Notes: a model not told the origin generated them from the sequence alone. A stretch of 36,374 nt of DNA from Actinomycetes bacterium (GCA_024228575.1 JAAETH010000115.1:1-36374), one strand, 5' to 3'; counted from the first letter of the stretch, positions 7,578 to 16,211 are shown. A program made the numbers and translations.

Positions 7578-8705
7578 TTAGTTGTTGGGGGCGTTTCGGA
7601 GGGCAACGAGTCCGGGAAGATCGCCGTTCTCGAGTAGTTCGAGACTGGCACCACCTCCGGTGGACACATGATCGACCTCTGCCGCGAGCCCGAACTCGGC
7701 AATCGCCGCTGCGCTGTCGCCTCCGCCCACAACGGTGAATGCCCTGGTATCGGCCATCGCCTGGGCGACCGCCCGGGTGCCACCCGCGAACCGGGGGTCC
7801 TCGAACATGCCCATCGGACCGTTCCAGAACACCATACGAGCATCCATGACCGCATCGCCGAACTCGGCGGCCGAACCCGGTCCGATGTCGTAGCCGGTCC
7901 AGCCATCGGGCAACCGTTGACCCATTTGACGCACGTCGGAGCCATCGGGACCCAGAGCCGTGACATCGCTGGGCAACAGGATCGGAGCGTCGGAGTCGAG
8001 CAATGCCCGAGCCACCTCGACCTGGTCGTCCTCACAGAGTGAATTGCCGACGGGATACCCCATCGCCTTGAAGAAGGTGAAACACATGGCACCGCCGACG
8101 ATCAGTTGATCGACGATGCCAGACAGCGCCGAGATGACCCCGATCTTGTCGCTGACCTTTGCCCCACCCAGCACGGCCACAAACGGCCGCTTCGGCTTCG
8201 ACCTCATGGCACCGAGGATGTCGACCTCTTTCTCGAGGAGCCGACCGGCAGCACTGGGCATGGTCTGGGGTGGACCGACGATAGAAGCGTGCGCCCTGTG
8301 GGATGCGCCGAACGCGTCATTGACGTAGCCGTCGAAACCAACGGCCAACTCGGCAACAAATGACGGATCGTTTGTTGTCTCGCCCGGGTTGAACCGGAGG
8401 TTCTCGAGCAGGTCGACACCCGGTGCGAGCTCGGCGAGCCTCGACCGCACCAGGTCCATCGAATAGGCGGGGTTGGGCTCACCCTTTGGACGGCCCAGAT
8501 GGGACGCCGCCACAACGATGGCGCCCCTCTCCTGGAGCCACTCGAGGGTTGGCAATGCCGCCCTGATCCGCAGATCGTCACTGATGACACCGTCGCGCAA
8601 AGGTACGTTGAAATCGGTTCTTACCAGGATGTGTTTCCCGGCGAGGTCGCCGCCGAGGGCCTCGAGCAGATCCTCTAGCCGCGGGACGTCGAAGTTGTCT
8701 GACAT
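7578..8705 (-). CDS. pgk: Phosphoglycerate kinase
   Basis: Makes ATP and 3-phosphoglycerate from 1,3-bisphosphoglycerate in lower glycolysis. The 375-residue protein shows the substrate loops RTDFNVPL (29-36) and SHLGRPKG (68-75). It also has LLENLRFNPGE (99-109), the hinge and nucleotide motif LGGAKVSDK (179-187), WNGPMGMFE (294-302), GGGDSAAA (327-334) and STGGGASLELL (348-358). It is somewhat shorter than the usual 390-400 residues, but every conserved motif is present. ATG 8705 lies 4 nt after the gap stop, so the two genes are tightly coupled. It is the second gene of gap-pgk-tpiA; downstream the transcript enters the repeat-bearing gap before tpiA. Confidence 0.97.
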   Translation of the reverse strand: MSDNFDVPRLEDLLEALGGDLAGKHILVRTDFNVPLRDGVISDDLRIRAALPTLEWLQERGAIVVAASHLGRPKGEPNPAYSMDLVRSRLAELAPGVDLLENLRFNPGETTNDPSFVAELAVGFDGYVNDAFGASHRAHASIVGPPQTMPSAAGRLLEKEVDILGAMRSKPKRPFVAVLGGAKVSDKIGVISALSGIVDQLIVGGAMCFTFFKAMGYPVGNSLCEDDQVEVARALLDSDAPILLPSDVTALGPDGSDVRQMGQRLPDGWTGYDIGPGSAAEFGDAVMDARMVFWNGPMGMFEDPRFAGGTRAVAQAMADTRAFTVVGGGDSAAAIAEFGLAAEVDHVSTGGGASLELLENGDLPGLVALRNAPNN

Positions 8706-8709
8706 CGTC

Positions 8710-9711
8710 CTAGGACGCGGTGTGCATCACGAGGTCGACGAGACGGTTCGAGTAGCCCCACTCGTTGTCGTACCAGCCGCAGACCTTGACCAGGCTGCCC
8801 ATGGCCATGGTCATGCCAGCGTCGATGGTGACGCTCCACGGAGTCCCGACGATGTCGGAGCTGACCAGAGGATCCTCGCTGTACAGAAGCACAGAGGCCA
8901 GCGGGCCCTCGACAGATGCAGCAGCGTAGGCGGCGTTGATCTCTTCAGCGGTCGCCTCGGTCTTGAGGACGGCGGTGAAATCGGTGATCGAGCCGACGGG
9001 AATCGGCACACGTAGGGACGTACCGTCGAGCTTGCCCTGCATCGCCTGAAGCACCAGGCCCGTGGCACGCGCGGCGCCGGTCGATGTCGGGATGATGTTG
9101 ATGGCTGCGGCGCGAGCACGGCGAAGGTCGCTGTGTGGACCGTCGACGATCGACTGGTCGCCCGTGTAGGCGTGGATTGTGGTCATGAGGCCCTTTTCGA
9201 CGCCGAACGCTTCGTCGAGCACCTGGACCATGGGGACAAAACAGTTGGTGGTACAGCTGGCGTTCGAGATGACCTTGTGCTCGGAAGCATCGAAGTCGGT
9301 GTGGTTGACGCCGTAGACGATGGTGGCATCGGCGCCCGATGCGGGAGCCGAGACGATAACGAGCGGAGCGCCGGCCTCGACGTGCATAGCCGCCTTATCG
9401 CGGGCGGTGAAGATGCCTGTCGATTCGATGACGACATCGACGCCGAGATCGCCCCACGGCAGGTCCGCAGGGTTGCGCTCGGACAAGACCTTCAGCACGT
9501 CGCCGTCGACCGAGATTCCGTCTTCGGTGGCGATGATTTCGGACTCGAGATTTGGCATCACCGAGTCGCACTTGAGGAGGTGGGCCATGGTGGCCTTGTC
9601 GCCAAGGTCGTTCACGGCGACGAAGTCGATGTCGGCGCCCTGGGCCTTCGCTGCGCGAAAGAAGTTGCGCCCGATGCGGCCAAAGCCATTGATGCCAACG
9701 CGTACGGTCAT
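8710..9711 (-). CDS. gap: Glyceraldehyde-3-phosphate dehydrogenase, type I
   Basis: Oxidises and phosphorylates glyceraldehyde 3-phosphate, making NADH. The 333-residue protein has the Rossmann motif GINGFGRIGRN (6-16), the catalytic Cys153 in SNASCTTNC, the activating His180 in TTIHAYTGDQ, and the end WYDNEWGYSNRLVDLV. The Asp of VAVNDLGD fits NAD preference. ATG 9711 has CGGAG 7 nt upstream and begins 1 nt after the rapZ stop, so the ribosome site lies within rapZ. In most actinobacteria yvcK and whiA separate these genes; here they are missing. The 4-nt gap to pgk implies one transcript. Confidence 0.97.
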   Translation of the reverse strand: MTVRVGINGFGRIGRNFFRAAKAQGADIDFVAVNDLGDKATMAHLLKCDSVMPNLESEIIATEDGISVDGDVLKVLSERNPADLPWGDLGVDVVIESTGIFTARDKAAMHVEAGAPLVIVSAPASGADATIVYGVNHTDFDASEHKVISNASCTTNCFVPMVQVLDEAFGVEKGLMTTIHAYTGDQSIVDGPHSDLRRARAAAINIIPTSTGAARATGLVLQAMQGKLDGTSLRVPIPVGSITDFTAVLKTEATAEEINAAYAAASVEGPLASVLLYSEDPLVSSDIVGTPWSVTIDAGMTMAMGSLVKVCGWYDNEWGYSNRLVDLVMHTAS

Positions 9712-9712
9712 T

Positions 9713-10651
9713 TCAATCTCCGGTGGTTTGTGTTGTAGATGGAGAACTCGTGGAACCGCGAGCGACGTCGCGGTGTTGCACACCCAGACGGTAGCCCCTG
9801 ATGCGCAGTCTGCGGGCCACTTCTTCTGCGAGCGCCACGCTGCGATGACGACCGCCCGTGCAGCCCATCGCGATGGTCAGATAACTCTTCCCCTCGCGGA
9901 TGTAGGCAGGCACCAACAGATCGAGTAACTGATCCAGCCGTCTGAGGAACTCGCGTGTGGTCGGCTGCCCCAGTACATAGTCGCTGACCGGACGATCGAG
10001 ACCGGTGAGGGGACGAAGCTCTTCCACCCAATGGGGGTTCGGGAGGAAGCGGCAGTCGAGAACCAGGTCGACGTCGCGGGGCAGCCCGTGTTTGTAGCCA
10101 AACGACGTGATGGTCGTCTTCATCAGCTGGTCGGTGGACGAATCGCCGAAGTATTCGACGATGCGTTTCCTGAGGTCGTGCACGTTCAGCTCGGTCGTGC
10201 TGATGACGAGGTCGGCCTCTCCCCTCACACCCTCGAGCATCTCGATCTCGCGCTCGATTGCGACGGTCAGGCTCTCGCCCTCGCGAACCTGGGGATGCCG
10301 ACGACGGGTGTCCTCGTAGCGTCGCACCAACACCTCGACGCTGGCCTCGAGATACAGAACCCTGACCCGTGCACCCATCTGACGGAGCTCGCCGAGGGCG
10401 TCCAGTACCTCGTTGGCGTCGTGGGTGGTGCCCACGACCATGGCCGTTCGGGGCGAAGCACCACCCGGTCCGGCCAGCTCGGCAACCTTCGGGATCAGCG
10501 ATGGTGGCAGGTTGTCGACCACGAACCAGCCGAGATCCTCGAGTGTGTTTGCGGCCTGAGAACGTCCGGCGCCACTGAGACCGGTGACGATCAGGAACTC
10601 GGTCGAGGTCGCTTCACCATGGGTTGTGCCGATTGAAGTCACGGTCCCCAT
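9713..10651 (-). CDS. rapZ: RapZ-family nucleotide-binding protein (YvcJ/RapZ)
   Basis: RapZ-family proteins bind nucleotides. In E. coli RapZ is an RNA-binding adaptor controlling GlmS; the actinobacterial role is less clear. The 312-residue protein has Walker A GLSGAGRS (24-31, Arg at the usual Lys, as in many actinobacterial members), DLGWFVVDNLPP (39-50), the C-terminal DCRFLPNPHWVEELRPLTG (199-217) and GCTGGRHRSVALAEEV (263-278). The second nucleotide motif, usually Asp-Val-Arg at about the position of VVGTTHDAN (72-80), is not recognisable. The start ATG 10651 overlaps the methyltransferase end by 13 nt, and its stop is 1 nt before gap. It lies in the usual uvrC-rapZ-gap order but lacks yvcK and whiA beside it. 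Confidence 0.93.
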   Translation of the reverse strand: MGTVTSIGTTHGEATSTEFLIVTGLSGAGRSQAANTLEDLGWFVVDNLPPSLIPKVAELAGPGGASPRTAMVVGTTHDANEVLDALGELRQMGARVRVLYLEASVEVLVRRYEDTRRRHPQVREGESLTVAIEREIEMLEGVRGEADLVISTTELNVHDLRKRIVEYFGDSSTDQLMKTTITSFGYKHGLPRDVDLVLDCRFLPNPHWVEELRPLTGLDRPVSDYVLGQPTTREFLRRLDQLLDLLVPAYIREGKSYLTIAMGCTGGRHRSVALAEEVARRLRIRGYRLGVQHRDVARGSTSSPSTTQTTGD

Positions 10652-11376
10652 TTCACCGCATCGAGCACCAGCAGTCGAGGAATTGTCGCCGCGGCCTCGT
10701 AGGCGGCCGCCCTGGCCAGGAAACCGGGGGGCGGAGCGGGTTCGATCATGCCGGCGACAAGCAGTCCATTCTCGGCCATCGCATTGACATATCGGCTGAC
10801 CGGCCGGTGAATGAACGGGATGAAAACACCCTGCTGCACCTCCTCGATGGTCTCGTCCTCGATGAGGTAGTCGCCGACGCGCCAATACTGCTCCGGCGGA
10901 TCGATCATCTGATCATCGATCCAGCCACTGTTCGGGGTCTGAAGCAAGGGGTGATTCAACATGAAGACGAAGCGGCCCCCGACCTCGAGCACACGGGCCA
11001 CCTCGGCGATGGCGGCGTCGACGTCGCTGATGTGTTCGAACACCAGGCAGGCAAGGACACCGTCGAAGCTCTCATCACAAAATGGCAGCGCCGCGGCCGC
11101 GTTGCGCACGATGTGAGGGCCACCTCCGCGTTCTGCGGCGACCCTGATCTGCTCCCATGTGATGTCGGTCGCCACAACCTCACTGCCCTGGGAAGCAGCC
11201 AGCCTGGCCAGCTGGCCCTCCCCCGCCCCAACGTCGAGCACTCGTCTTGTGCCCTTCAGAAGCTCGGCAGCGATCGGGACGATCTGTTCGACGTATTCGG
11301 GGTCGGCGCCATCGGTGAACCCGTCCTGCCACCAGGCGGCATTCTTCTCCCAGAGGTCAGGATCGTCCACGTTCAT
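10639..11376 (-). CDS. SAM-dependent methyltransferase (class I), substrate unknown
   Basis: A 245-residue class I methyltransferase. Motif I VLDVGAGEG lies at 46-54, with an acidic residue at the end of strand 2 (VVATDI, 68-73), the mid-domain DESFDGVLACLVFEHI (101-116) and EVARVLEVGGRFVFMLNHP. The part after motif I (SGWIDDQMIDPPEQYWRVGDY) is typical of UbiE/Methyltransf_11-like enzymes with unassigned small-molecule substrates. ATG 11376 is chosen because the family alignment begins there; ATGs at 11409 and 11415 are possible, and none has a clear ribosome site. The 3' end overlaps rapZ by 13 nt, so it is co-transcribed with rapZ-gap-pgk. It faces the protease gene across a 152-nt divergent gap. 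Confidence 0.85.
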   Translation of the reverse strand: MNVDDPDLWEKNAAWWQDGFTDGADPEYVEQIVPIAAELLKGTRRVLDVGAGEGQLARLAASQGSEVVATDITWEQIRVAAERGGGPHIVRNAAAALPFCDESFDGVLACLVFEHISDVDAAIAEVARVLEVGGRFVFMLNHPLLQTPNSGWIDDQMIDPPEQYWRVGDYLIEDETIEEVQQGVFIPFIHRPVSRYVNAMAENGLLVAGMIEPAPPPGFLARAAAYEAAATIPRLLVLDAVKWGP

Positions 11377-11528
11377 GCTCGCAGCGTACGTCCGATCTCG
11401 CCAGGCCATGGTCATCGCGAATCGGTGTCGCGTCGACCTCGATCCCCACGGCACGTTCCGGCCTTCGACCGTTTCACCACTCCCGTGAACTACGCTCAGT
11501 AGCGAAACCCCCACGATGAAGGATGGCC

Positions 11529-13175
11529 ATGCGACGACATGTCCTCACGATCGGTCTGGCTCTGGCGCTGATCACAACCGGATGCGGCGGTGGCAGCGAC
11601 GAGTCAGCCGACGACACCACCACCACCACGACAGCGGCGGCGGCTCAGACGTCGACAACCGCAGTCGCAGACGCAGACGCAGACGATACCTCGACCACCA
11701 CAACCTCCGAAACACCCGGCGGGCTCATCGACATCTCCGAGATCCGCAACTCGGTGGTCCAGATCCAGGCTCAGGGCACGTTCGAGTTCTTCGAGGGAAC
11801 AGCACGAAACGTCCCCAGCACCGGCAGCGGCTTTGTCATCAGCGAGGACGGGTTGGTGGTGACAAACAACCACGTAGTACAGGGTGCTGCGACCCTGGCC
11901 GTCAGCTTTCCCGATGGCGACGTTCCTCTCAACGCGAGGCTCCTCGGAGTCAGCGAGTGTTCCGACCTTGCGGTCATCCAGCTCGTCGGCGACGGCTTCA
12001 CACCACTCACGTTTCGCACAGACCCCGTCCTGGCAGGGGTCGAGGTGTTCTCGGCCGGATTCCCGGCGTCCGACGAAATCGACTTCGACAACCTCGACTT
12101 CACGTTGACCAAGGGCATCGTCGCCTCGACCCAAGCCAATGGCGAAACAAACTGGGCATCGGTCGACGGCGTCATCCAGCACGACGCCAGAATCCTCGGC
12201 GGCAACTCGGGTGGACCCCTCGTCGACGAGGATGGCCGGATCATCGGAATCAACTACGCGGGCAACGACCAGTTCGACACCAACTATGCAATCGCCGCCG
12301 CCGAGGCCAAGGGCATCATCGACCAGCTCGCCGCCGGCAACGACATCGATTCCATCGGCATCAACGGTGAGGCGGTCGCGTTCGACGGCGGGTTCACCGG
12401 CGTCTGGGTCCGCAGCATCGCAAGCGGGTCACCGGCCGATCGGGCCGGCATCGAACCCGGGGATCTTCTGCTCGAGCTCGAGAGTCTCGTGCTCGCCACC
12501 GACGGCACGATGGCCGACTACTGTGACATCCTTCGCACCCACGGAACCGAGGCCACGCTCGACGTCACCGTCTACCGCCCGACGCTCGATCTCGTCCTGG
12601 AGGGCCAGCTGAACGGTGAACCCATCATCGTTCCGCTCATCACCGAAACGGTCATCGACGAGAGCACGGCTGAAGGCGGCGATGTCACTGCGACGGGTGG
12701 CGACGGCGCTCCCCTGCCCAGCTATTCGTACACAACCGTGAGCGACGCCTCGGGCCTGATCACGGTGTCTGTTCCCGCCGGATGGGCCGTCGATGGCAGC
12801 GAGAACCCGAACTTCGGCCCCAGCGTCTGGGCGTCGCCCGACCTCCAGGGATTCGTCGACACGTGGAATGTGCCGGGCATCGTGGTCGAGTCTGCACCGA
12901 ACCGACCCGCCTCCGACATCCCAATACTGCTAGAAGAGCGTTCGACCTTCGGCAATTCGTGTGACGACCTGGGACAGGAAGACTACGACGACGGGTTGTA
13001 TGTCGGTGTTCTCCAGATCTATGGCAACTGTGGTGGCACCGACACGTTCTACGTGATCCTCGCCGCCGCGCCGATCGACGCCGACTACCTGGTCAGGGTC
13101 GAGATCCAGGCGGTCGACACTCGCGATCTCGAAGCCGGCGACGAAGCACTCGACACCTTCATCGCCAACAACTGA
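11529..13175 (+). CDS. Secreted HtrA-like serine protease lipoprotein with PDZ domain
   Basis: Extracytoplasmic trypsin-like protease, 548 residues. The signal peptide ends in a lipobox (LITTGC, Cys19). A Thr/Ala/Asp-rich linker (20-65) leads to the S1C protease domain with His115 (VTNNHVVQG), Asp146 (CSDLAVIQL) and Ser227 (GGNSGGPL). A PDZ domain spans about 283-360 (SGSPADRAGIEPGDLLLEL). The last 165 residues form a separate domain (SGLITVSVPAGWAVDG onwards, with two Cys) of unknown role, reminiscent of the PsbP/LpqN-like fold. ATG 11529 is chosen over 11523 because GAAGGA then lies 5 nt upstream. Likely role is cell-envelope protein quality control. It stands alone; a small hairpin follows. 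Confidence 0.92.
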   Translation: MRRHVLTIGLALALITTGCGGGSDESADDTTTTTTAAAAQTSTTAVADADADDTSTTTTSETPGGLIDISEIRNSVVQIQAQGTFEFFEGTARNVPSTGSGFVISEDGLVVTNNHVVQGAATLAVSFPDGDVPLNARLLGVSECSDLAVIQLVGDGFTPLTFRTDPVLAGVEVFSAGFPASDEIDFDNLDFTLTKGIVASTQANGETNWASVDGVIQHDARILGGNSGGPLVDEDGRIIGINYAGNDQFDTNYAIAAAEAKGIIDQLAAGNDIDSIGINGEAVAFDGGFTGVWVRSIASGSPADRAGIEPGDLLLELESLVLATDGTMADYCDILRTHGTEATLDVTVYRPTLDLVLEGQLNGEPIIVPLITETVIDESTAEGGDVTATGGDGAPLPSYSYTTVSDASGLITVSVPAGWAVDGSENPNFGPSVWASPDLQGFVDTWNVPGIVVESAPNRPASDIPILLEERSTFGNSCDDLGQEDYDDGLYVGVLQIYGNCGGTDTFYVILAAAPIDADYLVRVEIQAVDTRDLEAGDEALDTFIANN

Positions 13176-13195
13176 CCCGTTCTGTCTCCAATACC

Positions 13196-13211
13196 GGTCG
13201 CCGCCGCGACC
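13196..13211 (+). terminator. Small GC hairpin after the protease gene
   Basis: GGTCGC-CGCC-GCGACC makes a perfect 6-pair stem with a 4-nt loop, 20 nt after the protease stop. There is no T-run. It is a plausible terminator of a kind common in high-GC actinobacteria. Confidence 0.4.
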
Positions 13212-13240
13212 ACAAACACGCCCAGAACCTCCCGCCGGGT

Positions 13241-13269
13241 TTGGTGTCCCACCCCAGTGCTGAAATATG
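13241..13269 (+). promoter_or_regulatory. Candidate promoter placing the start of RNA at the start codon
   Basis: TTGGTG (13241-13246), a 17-nt spacer and AATATG (13264-13269) lie 4 nt before ATG 13274. Transcription would begin at or near the ATG, giving a leaderless mRNA, which fits the lack of any ribosome site. The -10 match is moderate. Confidence 0.3.
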
Positions 13270-13273
13270 CCGT

Positions 13274-14233
13274 ATGGCATCTAATGGGAGCGAACTAGCA
13301 CTACAGATCCCTAAACAGGCCGCTATGCAGATAGCGGCGAGACAACACGGGGTGATCGCGTCGTACCAGCTCCGGTCGACCGGGACCAGGTCGGCGATCC
13401 GGCACGAGCTCGACGGGACCGGCCGATGGGACCAACTCGAGACGGGCCTCTACATGGCTCGAGCGTCACCGGCCTCTCCCAAGGCCAACCTGATGGCGGC
13501 TGTTCTGAGCAGTGGTCCGGGTGCGGCAGCAGCACGATCCTCGGCCGCGGCGCTCTGGACGCTGCCGGGCTTCGAAATCGAGCCCGCTCATGTCGTGAGG
13601 CCCAAATCGACCAACTCGACGACGAGACGGGGGTCGTATTCAAGACACGAGTCACGTCGCCTTCCGGGCGACGACATAACCGTCGTCGACGGTATCCCGA
13701 CGACCGCACCTCCCCGAACCCTGATCGATCTCGGCGAGCGTATGTTTGCCGGCCGTCTCGAACGGCTGCTCGATAGGGCGTGGTCGCTTGGCCTCGTCAG
13801 CCATCAGAGCGTTCTCGAATGCTGCGATCGTCTGGGCGGGCGGGGCAGGCCGGCCGTGCCAATCCTTCGCAAGCTGGTCGAAGACCGTGGATCGAAGTTC
13901 GTGCCACCGGCTTCGAACCTCGAGTCTCGACTCAACCAGCTCCTCAAAGGAGCCGGCCTGGGAGTGGTTCGCAGACAGGTTGCCGTCGGGGGCGTCACCT
14001 GGCTCGGTCGCGTCGACTTCCTCCACCCCTGTGGTCTCGTCATCGAGGTTCAGTCCGAGGGTTTTCACGCGTCACTGAGCGACGTCAAGGCCGACGAAGC
14101 ACGATTCGCAGCGATGCGCGACGCCGGTTTCGACGTCGTCGCCGTCTGGGATCGCGAGATCTGGCATCAGCCCGAACGAGCACTCGACTCCATCAGGCTG
14201 GCCCTCAATCGTCGACGCTCGACCCGGGCGTAG
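13274..14233 (+). CDS. AbiEi-like / DUF559-type protein (predicted nuclease fold)
   Basis: A 319-residue protein of a family expanded in actinobacteria. The N-terminal part (AARQHGVIASYQLRSTG, 21-37) is the winged-helix-like region of AbiEi-type antitoxin proteins. The C-terminal part is DUF559/Vsr-like: Asp248 in GRVDFLHP, Glu258 in VIEVQSEGFH and a basic C-terminus, resembling a PD-(D/E)xK core with Gln260 where many nucleases carry Lys. It is therefore either a weak nuclease or a DNA-binding relic. No AbiEii-type toxin gene adjoins it, so a toxin-antitoxin role is not supported. TTG 13241 would add 11 residues, but that codon doubles as a -35-like box. It is convergent with uvrC, 44 nt away. 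Confidence 0.8.
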   Translation: MASNGSELALQIPKQAAMQIAARQHGVIASYQLRSTGTRSAIRHELDGTGRWDQLETGLYMARASPASPKANLMAAVLSSGPGAAAARSSAAALWTLPGFEIEPAHVVRPKSTNSTTRRGSYSRHESRRLPGDDITVVDGIPTTAPPRTLIDLGERMFAGRLERLLDRAWSLGLVSHQSVLECCDRLGGRGRPAVPILRKLVEDRGSKFVPPASNLESRLNQLLKGAGLGVVRRQVAVGGVTWLGRVDFLHPCGLVIEVQSEGFHASLSDVKADEARFAAMRDAGFDVVAVWDREIWHQPERALDSIRLALNRRRSTRA

Positions 14234-14277
14234 CGGGGGTTGCCCTAGCGACCGTTTTCGGAGACAGAACCGTGGTG

Positions 14278-16146
14278 TCAGCGGGAGGGAGTTGGCGAGT
14301 GGACCTTGTCGTGGATCGCTTGGCCGACCGCGTCTGGTAACCAGGACAACTCGAGCAAGGTGTCCAGTGTTGCAGCCTTGACCTTGCCAACGCCGCCGAG
14401 TTCCTTGATCAGACGTTTGCGTCGGGTCTCGCCCAGCCCGGGGATGTCGTCGAGGATCGATTTCGTCATCCTCTTGCCTCGAAGCTGACGGTGATAGGAG
14501 ATGGCGAACCGGTGGCTCTCGTCGCGCAACCGCTGAAGCAGGTACAGAGCCTCGGACTGGCGAGGGATCACGACAGGGTCGCTTCGACCGGGAACAAAGA
14601 CCTCCTCGAACTGTTTGGCCAGCGAGGCGACCGGTATCGAAGCACCCAGACCGAGTTCGTCGAGGACCTTCATGGCCGACGAGAGTTGCCCCTTCCCCCC
14701 GTCGACGAGGAGCAATTGAGGCGGATAGGCGAACTTGCCCTGTTCGTGGGCCGGTTTCTCGCGCTCGACGAGGTAGTTGGTCAGGCGACGGCTGAGGACC
14801 TCCTCCATGGCGGCGAAATCGTCGTTGCCGTCGACGGTCTGGATCTTGAACCGGCGGTACTCGCGTTTGGCCGGGATGCCGTCTTCGAACACAACCATCG
14901 AGCCGACGTAGTCGGTGCCCTGTAGATGGCTCATGTCGTAGCACTCGATTCGAAGAGGTGCCTCCGGCAACAACAGGTGCTCCTGCAACTCGTTGAGCGC
15001 CTTGGCCCGAGTGTTGTGATCACTCGCCCTCTTCAGCCTGTGCCGCTTGAAGCTCTCGTTGGCGTTGTGGGTGACGGTCTCATGGAGGGACCTCTTGTCG
15101 CCTCGCTGTGGAATCCGAACCTCTACCCTCGATCCGCGCTGGAACGCAAGCCACTCCTCGTAGACGCCGACCGACTCGGGCAGGTCGGGCACGAACACGG
15201 CCTTTGGCATGCCGAGCGGGTTGTCGTCGTGATAGAGGCGCTCGAGAATGACCGCGACCAGTTCGGCCCGATCGAGGTCCTCGACCTTGTCGACCACCAG
15301 CCCTCGACGACCCGCAACCCGACCACGCCGCACGAAGAAGACTTGCACGGCGGCCTCGAGTTCGTCGTCGGCGATGCCGATGACGTCGAAGTCTTCGTTC
15401 TTGGTCCCGGCGATCTGCTGTTTCTCGATCGCCTTGCGAACCGACGTCAACCGGTCTCGATAACGCGCGGCCAGTTCGAACTCGAGAGCGTCGGAGGCAG
15501 CCTGCATCGAGGCTTCGAGTTCGACGACTATCTCGTCGGTGTCGCCTTCGAGGAACCGGATGAGCTCGCGAACCATCCGGTCGTACTCATCCTGCGACAC
15601 TTCGCCAACACACGGTCCTGCACATTTCTCGATGTGGAACAGCAGGCACGGACGCTCCGACCGCTGATGGCGCTCCAACTTGTTGTCGCTGCACGTACGA
15701 ATCGGGAACGTGCGCAGCAATAGATCGAGCGTTTCGCGGATCGCGTAGGCATGACCGAACGGGCCGAAGTAGCGATTGCCGCGTTTGCGTCTGCCGCGCA
15801 TGACCATCGCCCTCGGGAAGTCATCGATGAGGGTCACGGCGAGGAACGGGTAACTCTTGTCATCGCGCAAACGAACGTTGAAACGGGGCTGATGTTGCTG
15901 GATGAGCGAGTACTCGAGCATCAGGGCATCGACTTCGGTATCGACCTCGATCCAATCGACACTGTCGGCCGTCGCAACCATCTGGGCGGTGCGCGTTGCA
16001 AGGTTGCGCGGGTCCTGGAAGTAGCTGTTCAGCCTGTTGCGAAGGCTCTTGGCCTTGCCCACGTAAATGATGCGACCACCGACGTCCTTGAATTGATAGC
16101 TGCCTGGAGAGTCGGGAATGGTTCCTGGTTCTGGTCGCAGCGCCAC
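14278..16146 (-). CDS. uvrC: Excinuclease ABC subunit C
   Basis: Makes both incisions around a lesion in nucleotide excision repair, with UvrB bound to DNA. The 622-residue protein has the GIY-YIG nuclease domain at its start (GSYQFKDVGGRIIYVGKAKS, 15-34; Arg36 after it). The central Cys-rich part is CLLFHIEKCAGPCVG, and the UVR/UvrB-binding helix lies near 200-245. The RNase H-like domain includes CYDMSHLQG and LLVDGGKGQL, and the C-terminal helix-hairpin-helix region is SILDDIPGLGETRRKRLI. GTG 16146 is the start, and GIY-YIG alignment needs nothing further upstream. It lies divergent from the efflux-operon lipoprotein, 65 nt away, and is separated from its usual partner rapZ by the protease/DUF559 block. 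Confidence 0.96.
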   Translation of the reverse strand: MALRPEPGTIPDSPGSYQFKDVGGRIIYVGKAKSLRNRLNSYFQDPRNLATRTAQMVATADSVDWIEVDTEVDALMLEYSLIQQHQPRFNVRLRDDKSYPFLAVTLIDDFPRAMVMRGRRKRGNRYFGPFGHAYAIRETLDLLLRTFPIRTCSDNKLERHQRSERPCLLFHIEKCAGPCVGEVSQDEYDRMVRELIRFLEGDTDEIVVELEASMQAASDALEFELAARYRDRLTSVRKAIEKQQIAGTKNEDFDVIGIADDELEAAVQVFFVRRGRVAGRRGLVVDKVEDLDRAELVAVILERLYHDDNPLGMPKAVFVPDLPESVGVYEEWLAFQRGSRVEVRIPQRGDKRSLHETVTHNANESFKRHRLKRASDHNTRAKALNELQEHLLLPEAPLRIECYDMSHLQGTDYVGSMVVFEDGIPAKREYRRFKIQTVDGNDDFAAMEEVLSRRLTNYLVEREKPAHEQGKFAYPPQLLLVDGGKGQLSSAMKVLDELGLGASIPVASLAKQFEEVFVPGRSDPVVIPRQSEALYLLQRLRDESHRFAISYHRQLRGKRMTKSILDDIPGLGETRRKRLIKELGGVGKVKAATLDTLLELSWLPDAVGQAIHDKVHSPTPSR

Positions 16147-16174
16147 GGCGATGAGCCTAGGCGGTCGAGATTCT

Positions 16175-16204
16175 CAGACAATGCTCATGTCGGAGCTCCA
16201 TACT
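16175..16204 (+). promoter_or_regulatory. Candidate promoter of the efflux operon
   Basis: CAGACA (16175-16180), an 18-nt spacer and CATACT (16199-16204) lie 7 nt before ATG 16212. The transcript would start at about the ATG. No ribosome site sits at normal distance: the nearest GGAG is 16 nt away. This suggests a leaderless message. Confidence 0.35.
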
Positions 16205-16211
16205 TCACTTC

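Noticed and set aside
10639-11514. Longer methyltransferase start at 11514
   Set aside because: The extra 46 residues are Arg/Thr-rich and unlike the family; ATG 11376 matches the domain start.
13274-14233. A toxin-antitoxin pair
   Set aside because: Only the AbiEi/DUF559-like protein is present; no adjacent toxin gene on either strand.
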